Shown here one piece after another: positions 52,796 to 61,433 of a stretch of 64,000 nt of DNA. The position numbers were made by a program, and so were the translations under genes. Each line of letters begins with the position of its first letter. The first letter of the stretch is position 1. The notes beneath the pieces were generated by a model, which did not search any database, had not been told where the DNA came from, and saw only the letters and a list, made by a program, of their open reading frames with translations. Origin of the DNA: Micromonospora parva (GTDB lineage: Bacteria; Actinomycetota; Actinomycetes; Mycobacteriales; Micromonosporaceae); assembly GCF_000718515.1 (NCBI RefSeq), contig NZ_JNZS01000011.1, positions 186,001-250,000 on the forward strand. Reading direction: 5' to 3'.

Positions 52796-54154
52796 ATGAC
52801 CTCACCGATCATGTCCGAGTCCGAGGTGCGAGCCGCCGTCGAGCGGGAGATGCCCGGCGTCCGGGCCGACCTGGAGCGCCTCGTCCGCATCCCCGGCATC
52901 GCCTTCGAGGGCTTCGACCACTCGCACGTGGAACGCTCCGCCGAGGCGGTGGCCGAGCTGCTGCGCGGTTGCGGCCTGGACGTCGAGATCGTGCGATCCG
53001 GCGGCCAGCCGGCGGTGATCGGCCGTCGGGCCGCGCCGCCCGGAGCGCCCACCGTGCTGCTCTACGCCCACCACGACGTCCAGCCGGTCGGCGACCTGTC
53101 GCTGTGGGAGTCCGACCCGTTCGAGCCGGTGGAGCGGGACGGCCGGCTCTACGCCCGGGGCGCGGCCGACGACAAGGCCGGCATCATGGCGCACGTCGCG
53201 GCGCTGCGCGCGTACGGTGACGCGCTGCCGGTCGGCGTGGTCCTGTTCATCGAGGGCGAGGAGGAGTACGGCTCCGACTCGCTGGAGCAGTTGCTGGTCG
53301 AGCACCGCGACAAGCTCGCCTCCGACGTCATCGTGATCGCCGACTCCGGTAACTGGGACATCGGCGTACCGGCGTTGACCACCTCGCTGCGGGGCATCGT
53401 CAACTGCTTCGTCGAGGTGCGCACGCTCGACCAGGCGGTGCACAGCGGCATGTTCGGCGGCGCCGTGCCGGACGCGCTCACCGCGCTGGTCCGGTTGTTG
53501 GCGACGCTGCACGACGACGCCGGTGACGTGGCGGTGGAAGGGCTGGTCGGCCGGGAGGGCGCCACCGTCGACTACCCGGAGGACCGGATCCGGGCCGAGG
53601 CGGGGCTGGCCGACGGCGTGGGGTTCATCGGCACCGGCCGGATCACCGACCGGCTCTGGACCAAGCCGGCGCTGGCCATCCTCGGTGTCGACGCGCCGTC
53701 CACGGGCGAGGCGCCGAACGCCCTGGTCCCGTCCGCGAAGGCGAAGCTCAGCATCCGGCTCGCCCCGGGCGACGACAGCAAGCGGGCGTACGCGGCGGTG
53801 CGCGCGCACCTGGAGCGGCACGCCCCGTGGGGTGCGCAGGTGACCGTCACCTTCGAGCACGACGGTGACCCGTGCGTGATCGACGCGTCCGGGCCGATGT
53901 TCGACGCCGCCCGGTCGGCTTTCCGGGCCGCCTGGGACGGCACCGACCCGGTGGACATCGGCGTCGGCGGCTCGATTCCGTTCATCGCCACCTTCCAGGA
54001 GATGTTCCCGAAGGCGGCGATCCTGGTGACCGGTGTGGAGGACCCGCACGCCCGTGCGCACGGCCCGAACGAGAGCCTGCACCTGGGGGAGTTCGCCCGG
54101 GTGTGCCTCGCCGAGGCGCTCCTGCTGGGCAAGGTGGCGGCAGCGGGCGGGTAG
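52796..54154 (+). CDS. M20-family dipeptidase/peptidase
   Basis: 452 residues from ATG 52796: TACGAT lies 7 nt upstream with no ribosome site, a leaderless start; ATG 52787 is the alternative. Metal ligands: His-Asp in LLYAHHDVQPVG, Asp in YARGAADDKAGIMAH, Glu-Glu in FIEGEEEYGS, Asp in VIADSGNWD, His in DPHARAHGPNES. Dimerisation domain in the middle (about 185-300). It resembles the dipeptidase group that acts on short peptides in the cytoplasm. Confidence 0.92.
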   Translation: MTSPIMSESEVRAAVEREMPGVRADLERLVRIPGIAFEGFDHSHVERSAEAVAELLRGCGLDVEIVRSGGQPAVIGRRAAPPGAPTVLLYAHHDVQPVGDLSLWESDPFEPVERDGRLYARGAADDKAGIMAHVAALRAYGDALPVGVVLFIEGEEEYGSDSLEQLLVEHRDKLASDVIVIADSGNWDIGVPALTTSLRGIVNCFVEVRTLDQAVHSGMFGGAVPDALTALVRLLATLHDDAGDVAVEGLVGREGATVDYPEDRIRAEAGLADGVGFIGTGRITDRLWTKPALAILGVDAPSTGEAPNALVPSAKAKLSIRLAPGDDSKRAYAAVRAHLERHAPWGAQVTVTFEHDGDPCVIDASGPMFDAARSAFRAAWDGTDPVDIGVGGSIPFIATFQEMFPKAAILVTGVEDPHARAHGPNESLHLGEFARVCLAEALLLGKVAAAGG

Positions 54155-54237
54155 GCCTCCGGCACGGCGCGGGAACTTTGGGTCTGATCTGGGGGTTTAC
54201 GGCGTGTCGGCCCGCTGTCTGTTATAGCCTTTCGTAC

Positions 54238-54444
54238 ATGAGTACGAACGAGGTGATGGCCCGGTTGGGGGCCGCTGTCAGCGCGCTGGGAGATGTCGAC
54301 GTCTCCGCGTGGTCCGAGGACACGCTCAACGAACAGCTCGGTGAGCTTTCCGCCGCACTGGTCGCCCTCGACTCGGTGCTCTCCCGCGTGGCCGGCGAGG
54401 TCCGGGCCCGGGGGCTACGCATCGAGGAGCCCGTCTCGGCCTAG
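54238..54444 (+). CDS. Small helical protein, resembles a DUF222 N-terminal part
   Basis: 68 residues from ATG 54238, with TAGCCT 7 nt upstream (leaderless). Helical: VMARLGAAVSALGDVDVSAWSEDTLNEQLGELSAALVALDSVLSRVAGEVRARGL. This resembles the first helices of DUF222/HNH-endonuclease proteins, so it may be a truncated remnant or a stand-alone small protein. A strong hairpin follows. Confidence 0.55.
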   Translation: MSTNEVMARLGAAVSALGDVDVSAWSEDTLNEQLGELSAALVALDSVLSRVAGEVRARGLRIEEPVSA

Positions 54445-54484
54445 GGCTGCCCGCCCGTCGTCCGCGTGAGCGGGCGGCACCCTG

Positions 54485-54524
54485 CCGACACCGCCCGGGC
54501 ACGGCAATGCCCGGGCGGTGTCGG
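54485..54524 (+). terminator. Perfect 17-bp hairpin before the DNA ligase gene
   Basis: Arms 54485-54501 and 54508-54524 pair perfectly with a 6-nt loop. Ends 23 bp before the ligase start; its base abuts the predicted -10 box at 54535, so read-through is blocked just upstream of a new promoter. Confidence 0.8.
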
Positions 54525-54547
54525 AGGTGCCTGGCAGGATGAGCTGC

Positions 54548-56131
54548 GTGCGGTTCCTCGATCTGGCAGCCACCTCCGCCGCCGTCGGTGCCACCAGCGG
54601 CCGACGCGCCAAGGTGGAGCTGCTCGCTGACGCGCTGCGCCGACTGGATCCCGACGAGGTCGAGCCCGGCGCCGGCTATCTCGCCGGTGAGCTGCGCCAA
54701 CGGCAGACCGGGGTTGGCTACGCGAGCCTGCGTGACCTGCCGCCCCCGGCCGCCGAGCCGACGTTGACGGTGGCCGCCGTGGACGCCGCCATCGCGCAGA
54801 TCGCCGCCGTGCACGGCTCGGGCTCGCAGGCTCGACGTCGGGCGCTGCTCGGCGCCCTCTACGCGGCGGCGACGGCCGACGAGCAGCGCCTGCTCACCGG
54901 TCTGTTCAGCGGCGAGCTCCGTCAGGGCGCCCAGGCCGGGCTCCTCGCGGACGCGGTGGCCCGGGCCGCCGAGGTGCCGGTGGCAGCGGTCCGTCGGGCG
55001 CTGCTGCTCGCCGGTGATCTGCGGGCCGTGGCGGTGGCCGCGCTGGCCGGCGGGGCCGCCGAGCTGGCCGGGTTCGGTCTGCGGGTCGGCCGGCCGCTGG
55101 CGCCGATGCTCGCGCAGAGCGCCCCCTCGGTCGACGAAGCGCTCGCCGCGACCGGCACGCCGGCGGTGGTCGACGTGAAGCTCGACGGCATCCGCATCCA
55201 GGTGCACCGCTCCGGCATCGACATCGCGGTGTTCACCCGCAGCCTCGACGAGATCACCACCCGGGTGCCCGAGGTGGTCGCCGCGGTCCGCGCCCTGCCC
55301 GGCCGGGAGATGGTCCTCGACGGCGAAGCGATCGGCCTGGACGAGACCGGCCGCCCGCTGCCGTTCCAACAGACGTCGAGCCGGGCCGCCCGACGCACCA
55401 CCCCCAGCACCACCGGGCGCACCCCGGTCGCCCCGGCGGTGCTCGCGGCGGCTGCCAGCACGGGCGCGACGGTGCTCACCCCGTACTTCTTCGACCTGCT
55501 GCACCTCGACGGCGAGGATCTGATCGACCTCCCCGGCCGGGAGCGGTGGGCCGCCCTCGCCGGTGCTGTGGATTCGTCGCTGCTGGTCGGCCGCATGGAG
55601 GTCGACGATCCGGAGCAGGCCGCCAGCGCGTTCGCCGCAGCGCTCGACGCCGGGCAGGAGGGCGTGGTGGTGAAGGCCCCGGACGCCCCGTACGACGCCG
55701 GCCGGCGCGGTTCCGCCTGGGTCAAGGTGAAACCGCGACACACGCTCGACCTGGTGGTCCTCGCCGTCGAGTGGGGCAGCGGCCGACGCAAGGGCTGGCT
55801 GTCCAACCTGCATCTGGGTGCGCGTGACGCGCGCACCGGCGACTTCGTCATGCTCGGCAAGACGTTCAAGGGGCTCACCGACGAGCTGCTGCGCTGGCAG
55901 ACCGAGCGGTTCCTCGACCTCGCTGTCGAGCGCGGCGACTGGGTCGTCCGGGTCCGGCCCGAGCAGGTGGTGGAGATCGCCTTCGACGGGGTGCAGACGA
56001 GTTCGCGCTATCCCGGCGGGATGGCGCTGCGGTTCGCCCGGGTGGTGCGTTACCGCGACGACAAGTCCGCCGCCGAGGCGGACACCATCGACGCGGTCCG
56101 CGCCATCCACGCCGGCCGGGTGAGCGGCTGA
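54548..56131 (+). CDS. ATP-dependent DNA ligase (LigB type)
   Basis: 527 residues from GTG 54548, with CAGGAT 7 nt upstream. N-terminal DNA-binding domain (1-190), then adenylation motif I VVDVKLDGIRIQVH (Lys about 211, KxDGxR), motif III MVLDGEAIGLD, FDLLHLDGEDLID, motif V SAWVKVKPRHTLDL, and OB domain with ARVVRYRDDKSAAEADT. A second ligase for repair beside NAD-dependent LigA. Confidence 0.94.
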   Translation: MRFLDLAATSAAVGATSGRRAKVELLADALRRLDPDEVEPGAGYLAGELRQRQTGVGYASLRDLPPPAAEPTLTVAAVDAAIAQIAAVHGSGSQARRRALLGALYAAATADEQRLLTGLFSGELRQGAQAGLLADAVARAAEVPVAAVRRALLLAGDLRAVAVAALAGGAAELAGFGLRVGRPLAPMLAQSAPSVDEALAATGTPAVVDVKLDGIRIQVHRSGIDIAVFTRSLDEITTRVPEVVAAVRALPGREMVLDGEAIGLDETGRPLPFQQTSSRAARRTTPSTTGRTPVAPAVLAAAASTGATVLTPYFFDLLHLDGEDLIDLPGRERWAALAGAVDSSLLVGRMEVDDPEQAASAFAAALDAGQEGVVVKAPDAPYDAGRRGSAWVKVKPRHTLDLVVLAVEWGSGRRKGWLSNLHLGARDARTGDFVMLGKTFKGLTDELLRWQTERFLDLAVERGDWVVRVRPEQVVEIAFDGVQTSSRYPGGMALRFARVVRYRDDKSAAEADTIDAVRAIHAGRVSG

Positions 56132-56141
56132 CGGGGAGTGC

Positions 56142-56963
56142 TCAGGCGGACGCGGTCGGCGCAGGCTCGGCGGCCCGGTCCAGGGGAGCCTCGGTGACGC
56201 CGATGCCGGCGGCCCGGCGGGCCTCACGACGGGCCACCCAGCCGTAGCCGAACAGGGCCATCACCGCGAACAGCCACCACTGCACGACGTAGCCGAAGTT
56301 CTGCCAGTTGTTGGCGTGCCCCACCGGCACCGCCTTGAACACCGGGTCGGCTGCCGGGGTCTGCTCGTCGAGCAGCAGGTAGGCGCCGTAGACCGGGTAG
56401 GGAAGTTCGCCGGCCAGCCGTGACACCCCGATCCGCCGGATCTCCAGCAGCCCGTCACGTCGGGCCACCGCGCCGGCGCCGCTCTCGGTCTCGTGCACCC
56501 GTCCGACCACCGTCACGTCGCCGGTCGGCGCGGCCGGCACCGACGGCTGGGCGGTCGCCCCACCGGCTGCCGGCGGGATCCAGCCCCGGTCCACCAGCAG
56601 CGCCGTGCCGTCGGTGAGCACCAGCGGGGTGAGCACCTCGAAGCCGACGCGGCTGTCCACCGTGCGGCCGCGGACCAGCACGGTGTTCGCGGGGTCGTAC
56701 CGGCCGGTGACGGTGACCCGGGTCCAGACCTTGTCCTCGGCGGGGGCCGGACCCACCGTCCCGGGGCCGCCGCTGGGGGCGCGCAGCGCGTCGGCGAGCG
56801 GCGCGGGGGCCATCCGCTGGCCCGCGTCGATCCGCTCGTTGACCTCGGTGCGCCCCCGGTAGCGGTCCAACTGCCAGTTGCCCAGGAACACCATGACGGC
56901 GGCGGCGACCAGGGTCAGCGCGAGAGCGCCCAGCCAGCGTGGGCTCAGCAGGAACCGGTACAC
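56142..56963 (-). CDS. SURF1 family cytochrome oxidase assembly protein
   Basis: 273 residues from GTG 56963; TAGCCT lies 7 nt upstream (leaderless). Two transmembrane helices (about 13-31 and 223-245) flank a periplasmic domain; SURF1 motifs are ALTLVAAAVMVFLGNWQLDRYRGR, VTVTGRYDPANTVLVRGR, VLTPLVLTDGTALLVDRGWIP and GHANNWQNFGYVVQWWLFAVMALFGYGW. Assists insertion of heme a in cytochrome oxidase. Confidence 0.93.
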   Translation of the reverse strand: MYRFLLSPRWLGALALTLVAAAVMVFLGNWQLDRYRGRTEVNERIDAGQRMAPAPLADALRAPSGGPGTVGPAPAEDKVWTRVTVTGRYDPANTVLVRGRTVDSRVGFEVLTPLVLTDGTALLVDRGWIPPAAGGATAQPSVPAAPTGDVTVVGRVHETESGAGAVARRDGLLEIRRIGVSRLAGELPYPVYGAYLLLDEQTPAADPVFKAVPVGHANNWQNFGYVVQWWLFAVMALFGYGWVARREARRAAGIGVTEAPLDRAAEPAPTASA

Positions 56964-57166
56964 GGCACCGAGGCTACTCGTATGACCGGCGCCACTGACC
57001 TGGACCGGGCCGGACCGGGCCGGGATCGTCGTCCGGGGCCCCTGCCAGGGCCGGACCGTCCGCCCCGGTTGGCGGTGCTCGCGCCTGCGGCCGGGCGGGT
57101 ATCGTCACGCCGACGGATCGGCCCCGGTCGTCCCGTCGCGTACCCGCCGCCGCTCGCGAGGAGTCG

Positions 57167-58573
57167 ATGATGACCGTCGTGCCGCGCCTGGTGCTCAGCG
57201 CGCCGTCCTCTGGGCACGGTAAGAACGCGCTGGCGATCGGGCTGCTCGCCGCCCTGGCCGAGCGCGGGGTCGACGTCGCCGGGTTCAAGCTCGGGCCGGA
57301 TCACGTCGACGCCGCCTACCTCGGTCTCGCCTCCGGTCGGCCGGGCCGGGTGATCGACCCCCGGCTGGTCGGCGTCGACCGGCTCGCCCCGCTGGTGGCG
57401 CACGGCGCCACCGGTGCCGGGCTCGCCGTGGTGCAGGGCAGCATGGGGTTGTACGACTCGGTCGGTGGCCGTCCCGAGCAGGAGTCCACCGCCGCCGCGG
57501 CCGCCGCGCTGCGCAGCCCGGTGGTGCTCGTTGTCGACGTGGCCGCGATGGGTCAGTCGGTGGCAGCCCTGGTGCACGGGTTCCGCTCGTACGACGAGCA
57601 GTTGTGGCTCGGCGGGGTGATCCTCAACCGGGTGGCGTCGTCGCGGCACGAGGGGATGCTGCGCGAGGCGTTGGACGACGTGGGGGTGCCGGTCTACGGC
57701 GCGCTGCGGCGCCAGGACCTGCCGGCGGTGCTGCCGTCGCGGCGGCACGGGGTGGCGCCGGTGGTCGACGACTCGGCCGACGCCGTCCGGGCGGTCCGCC
57801 GGCTGGGCGAGGCCGTCGCCGCCACCGTCGACCTGGAACGGCTGCTCGGGCTGGCCCGCTCCGCCCCGCCGCTACCGGCACCCGCCTGGTCTCCCGAGGA
57901 GGCCATCGGCGCGTTCACACCCCCGGCGAACCGTCCGCTGGTGGCGGTGACCGGTGGGCCGGGCGGCAGCTTCAGCCACCCGGAGACGGCGGAGTTGCTC
58001 CGGGCCGCCGGCGCCGAGGTCGTCGTCCTGGACCCGCTGCGCGACGAGGCGCTGCCGGTCGGCACCCGCGCGCTGGTCGTCGGCGGCGCGCTGCCCGAGG
58101 CGTACGCCGAGCAGTTGTCGGCCAACCGGCGGCTCTGCATCGCGGTGGCCGAGTTGGCGCGGACCGGGCGTCCGGTGATCGCCGAGGGCGCCGGGCTGCT
58201 GTGGCTGGCCCGGGAGTTGGACGGGTTGCCGATGTGCGGTGTCCTGGACGCGGTCGGCGTCAGCCGGGACGGGGTGGTGGCCGGCTACCGGGAGGCGACC
58301 GCCCAGACCGACAGCGTGGTCGCGGCCAGCGGCACGGTGCTGGTAGGGCACAAGGCGCACCGTGCGGTGCTCACCCCGCGCGCCGGTCAGCGCCCGGCCT
58401 GGAGCTGGGAGGGCGGCGCGCCGGAGGGCTTCGTCTGGCGTAACGTGCACGCCTCGCAGCTCACCGTGCACTGGGCCAGCCATCCGGCGACGGCCACCCG
58501 GCTGGTCGCTGCGGCGGCGGCCGACCCGACGGGCGAGGTGGTAGCCGCGCAGGCCGGCGGGGTGTCGGTGTGA
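57167..58573 (+). CDS. cobB: Cobyrinate a,c-diamide synthase (CobB/CbiA) with changed amidotransferase site
   Basis: 468 residues, GAGGAG upstream. Amidates the a and c side chains of cobyrinate or its hydrogenobyrinate form. P-loop is LSAPSSGHGKNALAIGLL; DHVDAAYL; VEGSMGLYD is here VVQGSMGLYDS. In the glutamine amidotransferase domain the AECGG motif reads AEGAGLLWLARELDG: the catalytic Cys is Gly (codon GGC at 58187-58189 region). The C-terminal His motif VHASQLTVHW is kept. It may use free ammonia or have lost activity, if the read is right. Confidence 0.88.
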   Translation: MMTVVPRLVLSAPSSGHGKNALAIGLLAALAERGVDVAGFKLGPDHVDAAYLGLASGRPGRVIDPRLVGVDRLAPLVAHGATGAGLAVVQGSMGLYDSVGGRPEQESTAAAAAALRSPVVLVVDVAAMGQSVAALVHGFRSYDEQLWLGGVILNRVASSRHEGMLREALDDVGVPVYGALRRQDLPAVLPSRRHGVAPVVDDSADAVRAVRRLGEAVAATVDLERLLGLARSAPPLPAPAWSPEEAIGAFTPPANRPLVAVTGGPGGSFSHPETAELLRAAGAEVVVLDPLRDEALPVGTRALVVGGALPEAYAEQLSANRRLCIAVAELARTGRPVIAEGAGLLWLARELDGLPMCGVLDAVGVSRDGVVAGYREATAQTDSVVAASGTVLVGHKAHRAVLTPRAGQRPAWSWEGGAPEGFVWRNVHASQLTVHWASHPATATRLVAAAAADPTGEVVAAQAGGVSV

Positions 58574-59139
58574 TCGGTCAGGTGGCGGTGCGCCGATTCC
58601 CGGCGTTGACCGTGTCCACCCCGCGTACCGAGGTGCGTCAGCTCACGGCTGCCGACGCGGCGGCGGCGGGGGAGATCTTCGCCGACAAGCTGACCCGGCG
58701 TTGGCTGCCGCTGCCCGACGACTCCGGCCCGATCGACGGGCTGGCCTGGTGCACCGATCTGGCCCGGCAGCGGCGCGACAGCGGGGAGGGCGACCACTAC
58801 GCGGTGGTGCGGCGCGAGGACGACCAGGTGGTGGGGTCGCTGTGGACCCGGCGTACCGACTGGGGTGCCCGCCTCACCGAGATCTCCTACGCGATGGCGG
58901 CATCCGCGCGGGGCTTCGGCTTCGCCGCCGAGGCGGTCGACGCGGTGGCCATCGCGCTGATCCTGGAGCACGGTTTCCAACGGGTCGAGCTGCGGGTGGC
59001 GCCCGGCAACCTGGCCTCGCGCCGGGTTGCCGAGAAGGCCGGGTTCAGCTACGAGGGCCTGCTGCGTAACGCCGGGTTCGTCAGCGGCGGCCGGGTGGAT
59101 CTGGAGCTGTGGTCGTTCGTGGCCGCCGACCTGCGCTGA
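58570..59139 (+). CDS. GNAT-family acetyltransferase
   Basis: 189 residues from GTG 58570, overlapping the cobB stop by 4 bp. GNAT signature in RLTEISYAMAASARGFGFAAEAVDAVAIALILEHGFQRVELRVAPGNLASRRVAEKAGFSYEG, a RimJ/RimL-type pattern that acetylates N-terminal amines or small molecules. Coupled to cobB; substrate unknown. Confidence 0.88.
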   Translation: MIGQVAVRRFPALTVSTPRTEVRQLTAADAAAAGEIFADKLTRRWLPLPDDSGPIDGLAWCTDLARQRRDSGEGDHYAVVRREDDQVVGSLWTRRTDWGARLTEISYAMAASARGFGFAAEAVDAVAIALILEHGFQRVELRVAPGNLASRRVAEKAGFSYEGLLRNAGFVSGGRVDLELWSFVAADLR

Positions 59140-59182
59140 GTCGCCGTTGACCCGCGCCGACCTGCGCTGACCCGCCCGCCGG

Positions 59183-61312
59183 TCAGCCGACGATGGCGTC
59201 GGATGGTGGGGTGAACTGGCGGGTCGGGCTGCCCTTCAGGCCGTCGCGCAGGGTCTCCGAGACCGCCTTGATGGGGATCTGGGACTGCCCGTCACCGACC
59301 GCGTTGAACGGATTGTCCGGGTCGGAGATGAAGCTCGCCGCCGCCAACTCCGGGGTGTAGCCCACGAACCAGGCCGATCTGGTGCTGTCGGTCGTACCCG
59401 TCTTGCCGGCCACCGGGCGTCCGACGGTGCCCCGCACGCTGTCGGCGGTGGACCAGCCGCCGCAGCTGCCGCGCGCCGGGGTGTCGCCGGTGGGGCAGCG
59501 GGCCGCGTCGGTGGCTGCCCGCGCGGCGTCCGCGCTGACGACCTGCCGGCACCGTGGCTTGGCCACCTCGCGGTGGAGGCCGCCCGGGGTGGCGTACGTG
59601 GCGGGCGTGCCGTCCCGGTTCATGATCGCTTGCACCGGGATGGCCTCGCAGTAGCGGCCGTCGGCGGCGATGGCGGCGTAGGCGTTCGCCATCTCCAGTG
59701 GGGTGGCGTCGGAGACGCCCAGGGTGAACGCGCCCCACTTCTTCGCCTTGGCCGGGGACGCCTGTTCCCGGTCGACGTCGGTGCGCCAGCGCAGCCCGAG
59801 CTGTTCGGCCAACCGGACCGCCCGGTCCGCGCCGACCTTCTCCTCCAGCCACACGAAGTACGTGTTGACCGATTTGCCGAAGCCGGACCACATGGTCTGC
59901 TGACCGGTCATGGCCCCGCTGGCGTTGGAGGGCGCCCAGCCGTCGTACACGGACGACTTGTAGCGGTAGGGCGCGTTGAACGAGGTGGAGAGGGTCATCC
60001 CCGAGTCCAGCGCGGCCAACATCGGGAACATCTTGAACGTCGACCCGGCCTGGTAGCCGGCCAGGTCACCGCCGCCGAGCAGCGGCGCGACAGTGTTCGG
60101 GTAGTTGGCCTTCACCTTCGGCCCGGCTTCGGGGTTGGAGCTCTGCGGGTTCTCGGCCAGGTCCAGCGAGTACGTCCGGTTGACAGCCATCGCCTTCACC
60201 CGCCCGGTGCCCGGCTCGGAGACCACGATGCCGTTGGCGAACGGGCTGCCGGTGGCGTCCTTGGCGCCGACGCTCTTCTCCGCCGCCTCCTGGATCTTCG
60301 GGTCGAGGCTGAGCACGATCCGGTAGCCGCCCCGGCGCAGGTTGTCCATCCGTTCCAGCCGGTTCGCGCCGAACGCGGGCTGCGCGCTCCACCAGTTCTT
60401 CAGGTAGTCGCAGGCGAAGCCCCAGCTGTTGTACTTCTCCGTCACCGCGGCGCAGTCGTGCGGTGGGGTGGTCAGCTTGAGCCGGATCGGCTCGGACTTG
60501 GCGGCGGCGGCCGAGTCGGGGGAGAGGTAGCCGAGTTGGCTCATCCGGTCCAGCACGTAGTTGCGCCGGCCGGTGGCCTCCTTCTGGTCGGAGTCGGCCG
60601 GGTCGTACTCGGACGGGGACTTGACCAGTCCGGCGAGGGTGGCGGCCTCGACCGGGGTGAGGTCCTTGGGGGTCTTGGAGAAGAAGATCTCGCTGGCCGC
60701 GTAGATGCCGTACGCGCGGTGCCCGAAGTACGCCGAGTTCAGGTAGCGCTCCATGATCTGTTCCTTGCTCAGCTCCTTCTCCAGGTCCAGCGCCATCCGC
60801 ATCTCCTTGACCTTGCGCAGGCTGGTCTGCTGGGTGGCCTGCTGGACCTCCTTGGGCGTGGTCGCGCTGTCCCGCAGGGCCATCCGGACGTACTGCATGG
60901 TCAGCGTCGAGGCGCCCTGGGAGCCGCCGGAGCGGGCGTTCGAGACGAAGGCCCGGGCCACGCCCTTCGGGTCGACGCCGTGGTGCTGGTAGAAGCGGGA
61001 GTCCTCGGCCGCGACGATCGCCTGCTGGATGTTCGGCGACATGTCCGACAGCTTGGTGTACTGCCGGTACTCCTCGTAGAACATGGTCAGCACGGTCTTG
61101 CCGTCGGGGGCGTAGAGGTACGAGGTCTCGGCGGGCAGGGCGGTCTTCAGCACCCGGGTCTTCTGGTCCACGGCGTGCGCGGTGGCCTTCGCGCCGAGCC
61201 CGGTGAGGGCGACCAGTGGGTACGCGGCGGCGGCGATCACGATTCCGGCGATCAGCCCGGCACGCAGGAGAGGGACGAGACGACCAGCGGCGGCAAGGGG
61301 TCGATTGCTCAC
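59183..61312 (-). CDS. Bifunctional penicillin-binding protein (transglycosylase/transpeptidase)
   Basis: 709 residues from GTG 61312. N-terminal membrane helix (about 15-38). GT51 domain about 75-250: IVAAEDSRFYQHHGVD (catalytic Glu), GGSQGASTLTMQYVRM, KEQIMERYLNSAYFG. Transpeptidase: SxxK in QAGSTFKMFP, SVN in KSVNTYFVW, KTGT in VAGKTGTTDSTRSAWFVGYTPEL. No PASTA domains. Builds peptidoglycan. Confidence 0.95.
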   Translation of the reverse strand: MSNRPLAAAGRLVPLLRAGLIAGIVIAAAAYPLVALTGLGAKATAHAVDQKTRVLKTALPAETSYLYAPDGKTVLTMFYEEYRQYTKLSDMSPNIQQAIVAAEDSRFYQHHGVDPKGVARAFVSNARSGGSQGASTLTMQYVRMALRDSATTPKEVQQATQQTSLRKVKEMRMALDLEKELSKEQIMERYLNSAYFGHRAYGIYAASEIFFSKTPKDLTPVEAATLAGLVKSPSEYDPADSDQKEATGRRNYVLDRMSQLGYLSPDSAAAAKSEPIRLKLTTPPHDCAAVTEKYNSWGFACDYLKNWWSAQPAFGANRLERMDNLRRGGYRIVLSLDPKIQEAAEKSVGAKDATGSPFANGIVVSEPGTGRVKAMAVNRTYSLDLAENPQSSNPEAGPKVKANYPNTVAPLLGGGDLAGYQAGSTFKMFPMLAALDSGMTLSTSFNAPYRYKSSVYDGWAPSNASGAMTGQQTMWSGFGKSVNTYFVWLEEKVGADRAVRLAEQLGLRWRTDVDREQASPAKAKKWGAFTLGVSDATPLEMANAYAAIAADGRYCEAIPVQAIMNRDGTPATYATPGGLHREVAKPRCRQVVSADAARAATDAARCPTGDTPARGSCGGWSTADSVRGTVGRPVAGKTGTTDSTRSAWFVGYTPELAAASFISDPDNPFNAVGDGQSQIPIKAVSETLRDGLKGSPTRQFTPPSDAIVG

Positions 61313-61433
61313 CTGGTCAAGTTATGACATTTCCGATTCGTACATGAGAAGAACTCTTAAACCGGCGAGTGGTGACGCGGCTTACGTCGAGATCGGCTGT
61401 CCCACCGGCCACCTTCCCGGCAGGATCGCGGAC

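Noticed and set aside
54326..56227. 633-aa minus-strand frame opposite the DNA ligase
   Set aside because: Antisense to a complete ligase with KxDGxR; rich in Arg, Pro and Gly as shadows are.
59573..61327. 584-aa plus-strand frame opposite the penicillin-binding protein
   Set aside because: Antisense to a protein with GT51 and SxxK/SxN/KTG motifs.
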